NCBI GenBank assembly: GCA_037179335.1
Contig: JAKZHN010000007.1
Coordinates: 248,001 to 312,000, forward strand
Source: Cyclaneusma minus
Lineage: Eukaryota > Ascomycota > Leotiomycetes > Marthamycetales > Marthamycetaceae
Direction of reading: 5' to 3'
Length of the DNA stretch: 64,000 nucleotides
Position numbers and translations under genes: made by a program. Positions 45,798 to 58,340 of this stretch are shown here, piece by piece (the first letter of the stretch is position 1; every line of letters starts with the position of its first letter). The notes below the pieces were generated by a model. It made no database searches and was not told where the DNA came from. It was given only the letters and a program-made list of their open reading frames with translations.

Positions 45798-47160
45798 TTT
45801 GGCGGTTTCCTCCTCCGCCCTGGGCGGGTGCGGTGGGCGTGCGGTTCGAGGGTCGCCTGGTGTCGTGGGTCGTTGGGTGGGCCGCGCAATGGGGGATCCG
45901 GAGAGAAAATACGGGTGGAGGTTGTCGGCTGGCGAAGATGGAGGCTGGGCGCGCCTAGCGGTGCGCCTCAGGCAGGCGCGGGTTGGCTCCGTGACGCGCT
46001 ATTCAGACGCTAGGAGGCTGGTGCTGTCACCGTGCTCCCCCCAACTCCAACATGAAGGCAGATATCAATTAATTGACCTCAGACACGCTGATCTTTCCTT
46101 GCGGATGCTACGGCTCTTGTAAATCGGCCTTGTTTCAACATCTATTCCCAGTTTTGATGTGCCATGACGGCGGTTTCATGGCCATGGCTCGCGACCGGTT
46201 GCCAAACTCAATGGTGTTAGACAAGCCACCATTCGCACTCTGCATAACTCGGGTGGCCCGAACCATCATTCATTGGGGTCGGTCCCTTACTACTAGCCAG
46301 TTGGGGTTCGAGTCGAAGTGTGGTCACGTCGTGGCTACCGGACTTTGGAGGTTCAGGATGGACTAACTACATGTACGATACGTACGGGAACCCAAAGTCA
46401 AGATCCTCCCGTCCGATCTTGAGCTTCATTTGAACTCCAACAGCTACATGTACGGGCAACATCGATGATTCCCTCTCACCGGTAAAGATCCCCAGTAAGA
46501 ATACGGATTCAGCTCTCCCGAAAAGGACTTGCTACGACATCCAGGCTCGCAAGCTATCAACAGCGGGAAGTACGCAACTTTATGCCGAAAAGAATGTGTT
46601 TTGGGTAGACTAGGAAATAGGAGATAGGAGACTCTGAGAGCAGGACGAAATCCTGATTTCCAAGATCAACAGGAGAGATGTTCAAAATGGTCCATATGAC
46701 GCTGTTTTGAGATCCCCATGTCAGTGAATATCCAGGAATGCGGAAATGACGCGAAGAATCGCGGGTCGCGCTTCTCCACCAATCGCACCGCCAACACCGC
46801 ACTCCAGCATCATCGACCCTCAAAAACATTTCTCAATCCGAAACCGCTCTCACGAGCTTGCAAAAGTGGCTGGCGCAAGTATCCGCCGTGCCTGTACTGT
46901 TACATGACATGCTCGTCGCCGCTGTGAACACTCTCGCCGGAAATTCGATAAGCACTCTAACAGCCGTGATGTCCCCGCCTCTCCTCCCGTTCGTCTCACA
47001 CCCATGATCCTCGAAGCTCTCGAAGCTCCGAAAGCCTCAATCTCGGAAGATCTCCATGTGCAACCGCCTTCTTTCCCATCCTGAAACAAGCCCAAGCCCG
47101 TAGCTATTCAGCCTCAATCATCCCACTTTCCCAGAATTCCCACACACCCAACCCACCACC
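45798..47160. promoter_or_regulatory. Divergent region between Byr4 and XRCC4 genes
   Basis: The two starts are 1.36 kb apart. No gene is supported inside. Two TACATGTA palindromes lie at 46368-46375 and 46445-46452. The plus-strand frame that overlaps the start of Byr4 is a shadow. Confidence 0.5.
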
Positions 47161-48588
47161 ATGGCTCTACTACCACCCCCACGAATCCTCCGCCTACCTC
47201 GCGAAGGCGAAGACGCCGAGCCAGATGACTACATCCTAATCCACATAACTTCCACCTCCGCCACGAACCCTCTAGACGTGAATCTGCTCGCCACCGAAGC
47301 CGCAACTTCTTACGCCCTGTCCCGTAAGACCCAGGAACACCCATGACTCTATATTTCATGCATCCCGCCGACTAACGCCAGTAACCCCAGTAAAACAATC
47401 CCGCATCTCCACCCTACGTTCCAAGAACCACTGCTCCCAGGCCGACTGGGAGCTAATCCTAGCTTCCATCATACTCAGCACCTCTCCCTCCGAAAATGCG
47501 AATCCCACAGTCTTAGCAGGCGTCGAGGCCGTGGCTGAAGTGAAGGATGATCGCGAAATCACTTTGATCATACGAAGACGAATTGAGGGTATCACCGTAA
47601 GTACCTAGCACCTGTCCCAATACCCGCCCCCCCCCCCTCTCCACCTCATCATAGCATAAACCACTAATTCCCGTCCGTTTCTCCCAAACAGCAACGTCTC
47701 GGCACCCTCACACTCCCCCACGACCCCTCACGTCTCCCCGAAGTCCAGCTGTTTGACTGGTGCGGCATCGCATGTTCGCAATCAAGCCTAGACACCTCCC
47801 ACCTTACCACTCTGCAGCAAAAGTTCCAAGATAGTCAGAAAGCTGTAAAAGAGCTAACAGCTAAGCTTGAAGAAATCACAAAAGAGAAAGAAAGGCACGA
47901 GGCTGAGATGTTGCTAAAATTCCGCGATCTGCTCAATGCGAAGAAAGTGAAGATTAGAGACCAGCAGAGGTTGTTGGAGACGGCCGTCGTGGATAAGGGG
48001 AAATTGGCGGCTGTGAAAGCGACACGGGGTATGAGAGGGAGAACCGCTAAGGGAAGTAGGGTTGGGAAACGGAAGAAGGTGGAAGTTGAGAGTGAGGATG
48101 AGGAGTCAGATGAGGGGTTTGAGAAAATGGATGTTGATGTTGAGTCAGAGGAGAAGGCAAGCACGGAATCAGAAGATGATGTAGATCCGCCGGATCAGGT
48201 GGAGGCGGAACAGGAGACGGAGACGGAGGGGGAGAGTGAGGCGGAGAGTAGTGATGAGGGGCCGTTGACGGCACGGGAGGCGACGGTTAGTAGTCGGACG
48301 AGGGGTGCAGCGAGCCAACGGGAGAGCCAGAGCAAAGCTGCGGCGTCCCAGAGGGGTAGTCGGACGAGGGGTGCTGCGTCTCAACGGGAGAGCCAGACCA
48401 GAGCTGCGGCGTCTTCTCAGGGAAACCGCCAGAAGAAAGGAGAGACTGTGGCGTCACAGAGGTCACAGAGAGATATAACGCCACCGAGAAAGGAGTTGCC
48501 GGTTTCGATGAAGAAGGCTGCTCCCGCTGCGGAAGAGGAGAATGAGGACGATGAAGAGACGGAGTCGGGCGAGGATGATGAGTTATGA
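47161..48588 (+). CDS. XRCC4-like non-homologous end-joining factor
   Basis: Exons 47161-47323, 47391-47596 and 47692-48588 give 421 residues. The head (to about residue 145) ends with LPEVQLFDWCGIACSQSS. It is followed by a continuous coiled coil of about 60 residues that includes LLKFRDLLNAKKVKIRDQQ, the region that dimerises and, in XRCC4 proteins, contacts DNA ligase IV. A basic patch (GRTAKGSRVGKRKK) and a long acidic tail follow. The tail contains a duplicated 22-residue unit with SRTRGAASQRESQ. Role in NHEJ is taken from the family. SQ sites in the tail could be targets of PIKK kinases; this is inference. Confidence 0.88.
48295..48421 (+). repeat. 66-nt coding duplication in XRCC4 tail
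   Basis: Two units (48295-48360 and 48361-48421) share CGGACGAGGGGTGC and CAACGGGAGAGCCAGA and keep the reading frame. They encode 22-residue copies with RTRGAASQRESQ followed by an Ala/Ser run. Confidence 0.85.
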
Positions 48589-49978
48589 ACTGATGATGAG
48601 GGTATGACTGAGACACTGGTCAGCGTGGCGTTTATGGGGTTTGGTGTCACGATCTAGTGTCGTGCTTGTGGTGAGCGACCGTCTTCTGGGCTACTTCGAT
48701 GAACAAACGATTGCTCTCCGTTACTTGAAGGTTCTTTAGATGCTGGATCTGGTGACTTGGGCTTTCTGACTTCATTGAGTTCGAGTCCCGAGTCACTGCA
48801 ACAGTGCCCGTCAGTTGTGACGCCAAACATAGGACACAATCCAGGTCTCCAATTTAAAACTAGTACCACGTTATTTAGGAGACTTTGGCATTATTGACGT
48901 GGTGGGAGTCGAATCCCAATAGACCAGTAATCCTTTCAGTTACAGTAGTGTTGTTTAATTGATGTCATATAATGAAGGTATCTTAAGATAAGTTTAGTGT
49001 TTATCCCAGAGTTACTGTAATGTTCAGGGGCTTTGGTCCGGAATCCGGATGGTCTTAATCAATAATCTTTCTCGTCCTCTATACACACAGTTACCCATCA
49101 TGATTTCTCTTTCCCAATTCCCATCCTATTAATATTTATATGCCTCTTATAATGTGCATTCAGCATTCTCCTAATCTGTTCATGATCTTTTTGCCGGGCC
49201 AGTCTCGAGCCAGTCACCCATTACCCAATTGCAAAACTGTCCGAGGCTCCCAACAATAACATCCCCCACTTTCTTCCACATCTCCTCTCCGTTCTTGCTC
49301 TCCAGCCCCGTTTCAGTTCACTAGTCACGAATATGACTCCCTCGGCACGACCCGTAGAAAAAAAAAGAATCCCCTGAAACCAACCTGTCTAATGCCTAAT
49401 CCACCTGCCAGAATCCGAAGACCGAATCTTCCGCTTGTCACACAAGCCCCGAGACATTCCAAGTTCTTTCAGCCGTCCCGTTTATTTTACATTTATCCGG
49501 GCTTTGTCTCGGGAGCCGCGGAGCGGCAAAAAAGAAAAGAAGACCTGCTGATAGCGTTGAGGCCAGTGTTGCGCCACTCAAGCACACCTGGAACGCAGTT
49601 CGGAAGTCTCAAAGATCGACACCTAAAACTAGAAGCTCATAGGTAGGTAGATAGTGTGGGGGTAAGCCTCTGAGCGAAGTTGAGAAATCATCTCCAAAAA
49701 GCAAAAGTCGTATTAACACGCCATTATGACATAGGTACGCCGTATTGTCTAAATAAACTCCCACATTATCCAAACCGTGTGAAGAAAATATTACAGAAGT
49801 TGAAGAGTCAAAGCGATTCACACGTATGTTCAGAAAGCACCATGGAAGTCTCGTTTCCTTTGCTCCGTAGCTCCCGTCGTACCAGCTTTCAGTTGGATCG
49901 CAAGGTTCCTAGAACTTATATAGGTATTCCAAAACCATGTCTTTTATATTGCAGAATACTATCCTTGCATCTCCATTT
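48589..49978. other. Convergent spacer, no gene supported
   Basis: About 1.4 kb between XRCC4 and the permease. It is AT-rich near 48930-49160. A GGGAGTCGAATCCC motif at 48904-48917 recalls a tRNA T-arm, but no tRNA folds around it. Frames are short. Confidence 0.5.
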
Positions 49979-51713
49979 TTACACAAACAGCCACTGTCCA
50001 ATGCTAAGCAGCCTCTCCTTCCACCCCTGCCCCTCCTTCCAACTCGAAATCTGCGCATCATCCAGCACATTCCCCCGTTCCTCGCTCGTAAGCCCCGTAT
50101 CATACCGATCGCTCAACAGGTCCATGTCCTCCAACTCAACCCACTTTGTGCGCTTCCACAGCTTCCATCCCACAAACATAAGCGCCATGACTGGCAGCTC
50201 AATGTAATAACTCACAAAACTAACCGCATCAAAGCTCGGCGAAAAACAGCTCCATCCCTGCACCAGCACGAGGAAACTGTTAAGCACAACAGACAAAATA
50301 GGACCCCACGGATACGTCCAGTTTTTGAAAGGCAAAAGATGTTCTAGGCCTTGAGCGCGCAGCCCAGAACGGAAACGTAAAGAGGCGAAGCCGATGGCTA
50401 TCCAGGAAAGCTGGTTGGACACGCCGACGATGTTCTGCAGCCAGGTCCAGAGCTGGCCAGCTCCAATGTAGGAAGCGCCGAAACAGAGGCCGCTGATGGC
50501 GGATGTGGCTAGGACGGCGATCCAGGGTACTTGGTTGCGGTTTAATGTGGAGAAGAATACGGGGGCGTGGCGGTTGATGGAGAGGGAGTAGAGGAGGCGG
50601 GCGCCGGCGAAGAGCGCGTGGTTGCCGGCGGAGATGACGGATGTCATGACCACGGCGTTGATGAAGGAGCCGGCGACGTTGCTGCCGGCCATTTGAAACA
50701 CGAGCGTGAATGGAGAAGTGTGAGATGTCTTGCTGGCGAGGTCGGGGTAGTCGTAGGGGACGTTGAGGCCGATTATGAGGATGGAGAGGATGTAGAAGAT
50801 CAGGATGCCTGTGTGGAAATGTGAGATAAGACCCCCCTGGTGGGGAAATGGAAATGAGTAGGATGCAGGTAGATGACTTACGCCAAAAGACATTTCGCAC
50901 GACGCGAGGGAGTGTCTGGGCTGGGTTTTTGGTCTCGCCGGCTGTGATGGCTATCGACTCGGTGCCTCCGTAGGCGAAAGCAGCCGTCACAAAGACAGAA
51001 GCAAAGCCCCCTATACCGCCAACAAAAGGAGCGTCGCCAAGATACCAGTTCGTGCCTCCGATATAGCTATGACTGGTATTGGCACCACAGTTGACCGCAA
51101 TTCCCAAAATAATAAAAATAACAATAGTAACGACTTTCAAAATGCTCAACCAATACTCCATCTCCCCATAAGCCCTTACTGACACAATATTCAGCGCCAA
51201 CAACACGCCCAAAAAAATCAAACTAATCGCCCAGCCCGGAAAATTTTCAGTCCAGTATTCCAAAAGCAGTTGCAAAGCTACTAAGTCTGAAGCAGTGGAT
51301 ACGGCGTCGTTGAACCAGTAGTTCCACGTGAGCGCAAAGCCGAACGCATCGTCAACGTAGCGGCCTGCGAAGGTGCAGAAGGAGCCGGCGATGGGGGTGT
51401 AGGCGGTCATTTCGCCGAGCGAGAGCATGGTGATGAAGACTATACAGCCGACGATGAAATAGGAGATGAGCATGGAGGCGGGCCCGCCGGTTGCGAGGGA
51501 GTTGCCGGTTCCTAGGAAGAGTCCTGTGCCAATGGTGCCGCCGATTGCTATCATCTGCACCTGGCGGGCGGAGAGCTTGCGGGCTAGTGTCTGGGAAGAC
51601 ACGGTTTCTGGGGGAGGGGCATCGAGGGATGCTGTTGTGGTCGTGTAGACAATTGGACCTTTGGGGTTGTCGGAGCCGTCTGGCGAGGATCGTTTTTCCA
51701 GGTCGGGCGCCAT
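49979..51713 (-). CDS. Amino-acid permease (APC superfamily, YAT family)
   Basis: Exons 50882-51713 and 49979-50808 give 553 residues from ATG 51713. After a ~50-residue cytosolic N-terminus the family signature begins, SARQVQMIAIGGTIGTGLFL. Then come SLGEMTAYTPIAGSF, YWFNDAVSTASDL, the segment with AGETKNPAQTLPR, and about twelve hydrophobic helices. The tail WKEGQGWKERLLSIGQWLFV is cytosolic. It should import amino acids across the plasma membrane; substrate range cannot be read from sequence. The 73-nt intron removes a stretch that would otherwise shift the frame. The gene diverges from the thiolase gene, 559 nt between starts. Confidence 0.92.
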
Positions 51714-52272
51714 GGTGTTTCCTATATCTCAGGTTAACAAATGAGGCTCAAGAAGGGGGCGTGATCTTACCTGCAAGCTCTCGGGCCTTGGACAACGATA
51801 TGTTTTGCAATTATTGGGAGACTTCTTTTGGAAATTTGCAGCTGAAAACATTGAAGGAAGACATTTTACAATTGCTCAAGCACGCAATGGCACGTGCGAT
51901 TTGGTCAATTGAAAAGTAGAAGAAAAGATGAAAGAAATTCGCTCAACTTAACTTGTATTATTTGTGCCATCTCGTGAAGATTTGAGACTGGACCAGATGT
52001 CAACTACTCGCACTGGAGTGAAGGCATTCCAATGGTAAACTCTTAAAGGACCTGCCGAGCCAACTCTAAAACGCCAAGACCCCACACCACGTGATTCCCC
52101 AGACCGAGTGGGTCCTATCCCGAAATGCCGAGGTACATGTACGGCTTTCCCCACGCTCCAGAGGCAGCTTTAAGACCGTCCGACTCGAGAAGCTTCAAGG
52201 AATTTGCCTCCTCACCACCATCTGCCATTCTCCTCCTCAAAACCTACCAAACTCCAATAATTAACCTGCAAG
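51714..52272. promoter_or_regulatory. Divergent promoter of permease and thiolase
   Basis: 559 nt serve both genes. A TACATGTA palindrome at 52134-52141 lies 131 nt before the thiolase ATG. A TTAA- and CT-rich leader precedes 52273. No specific activator site is claimed. Confidence 0.5.
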
Positions 52273-53723
52273 ATGGCTCTCGAACGTGTTAACTCGGTGT
52301 TCCAACACCTCACTGGCTCTTCCGGTCTTTCTCAAATGTACGTGGCAAGCTCAAGTAAGCTATGATGCCGTGAAAGCACATGCTAATAGGAAATCGTCCG
52401 ACAGCACATCGAAGAATGCCGACGATATTGTTATTACCTTCGCGGCGAGAACGCCCCTTACCAAGGCTTTCAAGGGTGGAATGAAGGATACTGAGTTGGA
52501 CTTGATGCTGTACACTCTCCTGAAGGAGGTTGTCGCCAAGTCCAAGATCGACCCTGCCATCGTTGAAGATATCTGCCTGGGCAATGTACGTCTACTCCCA
52601 TTCCGTTTGCCGCAGAAAATCCACAAATACATAACTCGATGCTAACACTCGCAATGCACAGGTCAGCAACAGCAAAGCCGCCTACATCGTCCGAGCCGCC
52701 TGTCTCGCGGCCGGCTTCCCCAACACTACCGCCGCCTCCTCCGTAAACCGATTTTGCTCCTCCGGCCTCAAAGCTACCCAAGACATCGCCAACCAGATTG
52801 CCGAAGGCTCCATCGAATGCGGTCTCGCCATCGGCGCCGAGCACATGTCAGCCGGCGGTGACCGTCTCGAGAAGCCCTTCCACCCCGAAATCTGCAAAGT
52901 CCAAGAAGCCGCCGACTGCATGCAGCCTATGGGTCAAACATCTGAGAATGTTGGCAAGGACTTTAACATCCCGCGCGAACAGCAGGATCGCTATGCCGCT
53001 GAGAGTTACAGGAGGGCTGAGGCGGCGCAGAAGAATGGCTGGTTTGATGATGAGATTTTGCCCATTACTACGGAGATTAAGGATCCCAAGACGGGGGATG
53101 TCAAGAAGGTCTATTTGACCAAGGATGAGGGTATTCGTCCGGGAACTACTTATGAGGGGTTGGCTAAGATCCGCCCTGCGTTCCCGGATTTTGGTGATAA
53201 GAGTACCGGTGGTAACTCGAGTCAGGTTACCGACGGAGGTATGTTCACGATGCAGTGATATCATGTCAAGACGGAAAATGCTAATAGTTGCACAGCTGCT
53301 GCCGTGCTTCTCATGAAGCGCTCCCGCGCCATTGAGCTCGGTCAACCCATCCTGGCCAAGTTTGTGGGTGCCACGGTCGCTGGTCTCGCACCCCGCATCA
53401 TGGGTATTGGCCCCTCGATCGCCATCCCCAAGCTGCTGACCAAGTACAAGATCACCATCGACGACTGCGATGTGATTGAAGTCAACGAGGCCTTTGCTTC
53501 CATGGCTGTGTACTGCAAGGATGTGCTCAAGCTGCCTTACGAGAAGATGAACCCCAGAGGTGGTGCCATTGCGCTGGGTCACCCATTGGGATGCACGGGT
53601 GCGAGACAGATTGTGACGGGATTGAGTGAGTGCAGGAGGCAGAAGAAGAAGATTCTGTTGACCAGTATGTGTATTGGTACTGGACAGGGCATGGCTGGTC
53701 TGTTTGTTAATGAGCAGCTTTGA
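52273..53723 (+). CDS. Peroxisomal 3-ketoacyl-CoA thiolase with PTS2 signal
   Basis: Exons 52273-52337, 52390-52585, 52662-53238 and 53296-53723 give 421 residues, the usual length. Residues 5-13, RVNSVFQHL, fit the PTS2 pattern R-(L/V/I)-x5-(H/Q)-(L/A), so import by Pex7 is expected. Catalytic residues are all present: Cys119 in NRFCSSGLKA, NEAFA around 343, His375 in GHPLGCTGAR and Cys405 in CIGTGQGMAG. It cleaves 3-ketoacyl-CoA to acetyl-CoA and a shortened acyl-CoA in beta-oxidation. The first exon is only 65 nt and ends within the codon of Met22, so a reading that skips it would miss the PTS2. Confidence 0.95.
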
Positions 53724-54518
53724 GCTGGGCTTGGGTTGTGAATGATGGGACTCGGTTTGTTTATATACCTATCAACATACGAATTGGAATGATCTGGGAC
53801 TGCGTTTTGGACAAAGAAGTCTATTGAAAATCGACACTCTCGTGAAATCATTGAAAGAGCTCTCGAACTCTACATCATCAGACTTGGAATCAAAGTTTTC
53901 TAGTCTCTCCTAGCGGTGTAGTAAATGGCGCACCCCTGATTGACGGATGCCCAGGCATGAACAAGAGCTCGGTGACTGAAGGCCGAAGCTTAAGCTGCAG
54001 AATATGCAGGTGTTACTAGCCACAGTGACGCATTATATGGAAAGCACAAGTCCAGAATCCCCCGTTGCAGTACATGTACCACGAAAACATTTCCGCGTCC
54101 CGATATTGCTTTCTGAGACACAGCTGTCCACGAGCTTCTGAATACCTTCAATCGCATTGATATCGTGGGGGGCCCCACTATCAGGGTCCAGCATCGAGTC
54201 ACGACCGCCTCGGCGCGATCCGACGACCAGTGAAATATTGCTTTTTACACACGACCCCACGATAACAACTGAGAAATATAAAATCAACAGCTGTCACAAG
54301 CCTTTCTCGGCCCTGCGAAAGTCACGGTACAAATATCACGAGATACGACGCTTACATTGACCTCACCGTGTTTACTGCCTCTCCGAGCTCGCCGCCTCGA
54401 ATTCTCCCGCTCGGAATAGAAGACCTCCTGAGCCTCGAAATCCTCGTGCGCAAACACTCAATCCAAAACGCACATGAATTTGCGATAGAAGGACCAGAAG
54501 AACCAGGATACCGTGGCA
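53724..54518. other. Spacer between thiolase and SulP transporter
   Basis: No coding sequence supported. It holds the thiolase 3' end, a TACATGTA palindrome at 54071-54078 and the promoter of the transporter. The transporter frame is open a little upstream of 54519, but only with a GTG at 54513. Confidence 0.5.
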
Positions 54519-57252
54519 ATGTCGCCATCTCGATCCTCCCAACCTCCCTCCCCCTCTTCCATCTCCCGCCCCGCCTCCGTCAACTCCCAGCGCAACCAAC
54601 ACGCCCCCATAAACCCCAGCCATCTCCGCGAAGCCCACCTAGCAACCTCCCCCGACGACAACGAACGACTCTCCGATCCCACGCCCTCCAACCAATTCCA
54701 CGGCCCCGACCAAAGCATACCCAGCAACCCCGCAGCAACCTCTCTACGAAACGCTGCTGCGCAAGTCCCTGCAATTTCTATTAGTACCAGCGATTCGCGA
54801 GGCGGCTTTCGAGAGAGCTTGGATGAGGTAGTCAGTGAGACAACAAGCCTGCTACGCAAGCCGTTCGAGGGCGCACACGATGGACCTGCCGACGGTCCCA
54901 AAGCAGCGAGCAGGACAAACAGCTATCTCAGCACCCTAGCTGATGCGTTTACCGGCCGCGGCGGATCTGCCAGCTCACCGAATAACGAAAATGGCGACGC
55001 GGCATCTGCGCGAAGTACGGGGAGTGCGGGTTCGAAAAGCACATCGGGAGGAATATGGAGCAAAGTGACAGGGCGAGGAGGCTCAGGCGCAAAACCGCCA
55101 TTCGACCGCCAGATGAGTCGTACGCAAACATTGGCACGCGAACACGGCATCAAGAATACGAATCGCCTGTATCTATCCTATTACATCCCCTTTTTCGCAT
55201 GGATTGGCCAATATCGCTGGGCGTTTCTGAAGGGCGATTTGATTGCTGCACTTACGATGGCGAGTTTCTACTTGCCTATGAGCTTGTCTTATGCTTCAAA
55301 CTTGGGCCACATACCGCCTATCAACGGACTGTACAGTTTTATTTTCAACCCCTTGATTTACGCCTTCATGGGTTCTTGTCCGCGCATGATTGTCGGCCCC
55401 GAAGCACCTGGGAGTTTGCTGCTTGGAACGGTCGTGCGCGATAGCATCGAAAGCGGCACATCAGGCGATGGGAACGACGAATTGAACGCAAGAGTTGCAG
55501 GCGTTGTTACGGGAATTGCAGGAGCGATTATCTTCATCGCTGGCCTTACTCGACTTGGATTTCTGGACTCGGTGCTTAGCAAGCCTTTTCTCAGGGGCTT
55601 TATCAGCGCAGTCGGATTTGTGATTTTTGTCGACCAGCTGATTCCTGAGCTTGGGTTGACGGAGCTGGCGGCCGGGAAGGGAGGTGTGAGCCATGGGAGT
55701 TCCGTGGATAAGATTATTTTCATGGTGGAGAATCGCAGCCATGTGCATCGGCTCACGTTTACGGTTGCGGCGACGGCGTTTGTTATCACGATGACTTTGC
55801 GGATGCTCAAGCGAAAACTGCAGCCGCGATATCCTTCAGTAGCCTACTTCCCAGATCGTTTCCTGGTCGTGCTATTTTCCATCATCCTCACGTATGCGTT
55901 TCGCTGGGACAAGCAAGGCTTGGAGATCATGGGCGAGATCAAGAGTCCCTCCGGAAACCCATTTCAGTTCCACTGGCCATTCCAGTGGAATCACATGAAG
56001 CACGTACGCTCAGCCATGTCGACGAGTTTTGTGATTGCGCTGCTGGGCTTCTTTGAGAGCTCGGTGGCGGCGAAGAGTCTGGGAGGGGGCGAGGGGAAGG
56101 GTGATGGCATTCAGGGAGTGCAGTTGAGTGCGAATCGCGAATTGGTGGCGTTGGGTGTGGCGAATATTGTGGGGGGGTGCTTTTGTGCGCTGCCGGCTTT
56201 TGGGGGGTATGGGAGGAGTAAGGTGAATGCTAGTACGGGGGGGAAGACGCCGATGAGTAGTGTGTTTTTGAGTCTGATTACGGTGTGCTGTGTGCTTTTT
56301 TTGCTGCCGTATTTTCACTATCTTCCGGTGAGTCTCCTCTTTTTCTACAGCACTTGGATCTACACTCTCTGTTCTACACCTTTCCCCTGAAAAAGATTCC
56401 GCATTGGGGCGGGCCAAGGACGCCTGCGTCCCCTTTCCTACCATATGTTGGTAGAGGGGGCTGCACACATTTCCATGTCACTCGAAACAACTTATATCAA
56501 AACATCACTAACCCCCTCCACAGAAAGCAGTCCTCTCCTCCATGATCTCCGTCGTCGCCTGGTCCCTCATCGAAGAATGCCCCGAAGACATCCTCTTCTT
56601 CATCCGCATCCGCGGCATCTCCGAGCTCTCCCTCATGCTCATCATCTTCTGCGCCACCATCTTCTACTCCCTCACGCTCGGCATCGCGCTCGGCATCGGC
56701 CTCTCCCTCCTCGCCGTCATCCGCCACTCCACGCGCCCCCGCATCCAAATCCTCGGCCGCATCCCCGGCACTTCCCGTTTCGAAAACGCCGAAGCGCATC
56801 CCGAGAACCTTGAGTATATCGAAGGCTGTCTCATTGTCAAGATTCCCGAACCGCTGACCTTTGCGAATACGGGAGACCTCAAAGCGAGACTTAGGAGGCT
56901 GGAACTTTATGGCAGGGGCGGGGTGCATCCGGCTCTGCCAAGAATCAGGAGAGAGGAGGATCGGAATGTGGTGTTTGATGTGCATGGCGTGACGTGGTTG
57001 GATGGGAGCGGGGCGCAGGTGCTGGCGGAGATTGTGGAACAGTATGGGGAGAGGGGAGTCAGGGTGTTCTTTGCGAGGTGTCCGAGGGAGGGGAGCGAGG
57101 TTTGGAAGCTGATGGAACGAGCGGGCATTGTGGAGGGGGTGGGGGGGAAGGGCCATTTTGTGAGGGATGTGGATGAGGCGTTGAGGCTGATGGAGGGGGA
57201 GGAGGTGGGGGCTGGGGGGAGGAGTCCGGTGGTTGGGGGGAGGGGGGAGTGA
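54519..57252 (+). CDS. SulP-family anion transporter with STAS domain
   Basis: Exons 54519-56327 and 56524-57252 give 845 residues. The start is ATG 54519 (MSPSRSSQPP), as the upstream in-frame codon is GTG. About 210 residues of Ser/Gly/Pro-rich sequence precede the membrane part, which opens LSYYIPFFAWIGQYRW and contains the SulP signature region SFYLPMSLSYASNLGHIPPI. About ten to twelve hydrophobic segments follow, then a C-terminal STAS domain (roughly 640-810) with NVVFDVHGVTWLDGSG. The family carries sulfate or other anions. The long N-terminus and this sequence type resemble the fungal group that includes vacuolar or putative sulfate transporters, so sulfate uptake is not certain. The intron is 196 nt. 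Confidence 0.88.
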
Positions 57253-57442
57253 TTGGGGTGCATCAAATGGTGCTGGGCGGAGGACTGTGTTCGCTTGTCC
57301 GGGCGTTTAGCAGAGTTTGCGATGGTTTTATGGTTTCATAGCGATCGTGGGCGCTGCAGCGTTTTGAGATGGCTGTCATGTGGTTCCATTAGAGGGCATG
57401 GGCGCAAAAGATGGGGACAGCATAGCACTGTGTTGGATTGAG

Positions 57443-58040
57443 CGTGGGGAGGTCATCTTGTACATATTTTAGATGAATGAAAAAGCGGTCACGTCTTAGC
57501 ACATTGATCTATCTCATGGTAGAAAAAAGTTCTTCCATGGTGATGGACATGTGCCTCGCGTGATTTGTTGATTCATTCATGATTCAGGTGGGTTTGTTAT
57601 CGTCGATTTTCAGGTCTGTTTCCAGTACCTCATTTCTACTTTTGGCTTCGTCGTTACATTTTCGATTCTTCAAGTCAGTCGCAGTTACTTTTCTGATTAC
57701 ATGTTTTCCATGCCTCACGTCCGTTTTCTTTTCCTTGGTGGAATTAACATTTTTGATTCTCCGTGGTCGCAAAAGGGGCCATGATGGCCTGATGACCTAC
57801 GGAGAGTCCTTGTTCGCGTTCACTTTCCGAGGGGTGTTCATTGTCTCAATTGATTTGATGGAGGCTTTATGGCGATATTGAGACTTTGAGTTTGAGGTGG
57901 GAGTCATCTTGTCTTTCCCTATTTGAGGTCTATGGAAAAGCCATCGTGACCTGGCAAAATCTTTCTACGGTATGGCAAAGAGTTGTCCCGTGATGGTCAT
58001 GTATCTCAAGTGAGATAGTATTTCATTCGCTCATGTAAGT
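57443..58040. repeat. Weakly conserved duplication, two ~145-nt blocks
   Basis: 57443-57590 and 57897-58040 share GTCATCTTGT, AAAAGC(G/C), GTGATGG(A/T)CATGT and ATTCATTC(A/G)-TCATG in the same order. The copies are much diverged, so this is an old direct duplication. Confidence 0.5.
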
Positions 58041-58340
58041 TGTTGGTTTCTCGGGGGAGTTTGCAAAGCTAGTTCTTCTTGGGGGGATTGTTATTCTTGA
58101 CTCTTGAGATGTAGATGTTTTGCTATATCGATGGAGCTTTTATTGCTGAGGCAGGGGCTTGTTTGTCTCTTGGGAATGTCTTGATTCTTCAGGAGGTGGT
58201 CGAATTCAGTTTGGTTCTTCAGGGTTATGTGTAGTTCTCAAATTTTCGGGGTTTTGAGACTGAAAAATGGTAGTGTCAGCACTGCTTGTTATCTTCGTCT
58301 GCTCTATTCTTCCACGGTTCTTTTGCCACGATCTGAGTCC

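Noticed and set aside
45205..46122. Plus-strand frame of 305 codons
   Set aside because: Antisense to the Byr4 coding exon, Ser/Arg-rich as expected for a shadow, without motifs.
48904..48917. Possible tRNA from a GGGAGTCGAATCCC motif
   Set aside because: On either strand the surrounding bases do not give acceptor, D and anticodon stems together.
29397..53723. Peroxisomal gene cluster (ACBP, alcohol oxidase, thiolase)
   Set aside because: The genes are 10-20 kb apart, on different strands and separated by unrelated housekeeping genes; no shared promoter signature beyond TACATGTA, which is not specific to them.
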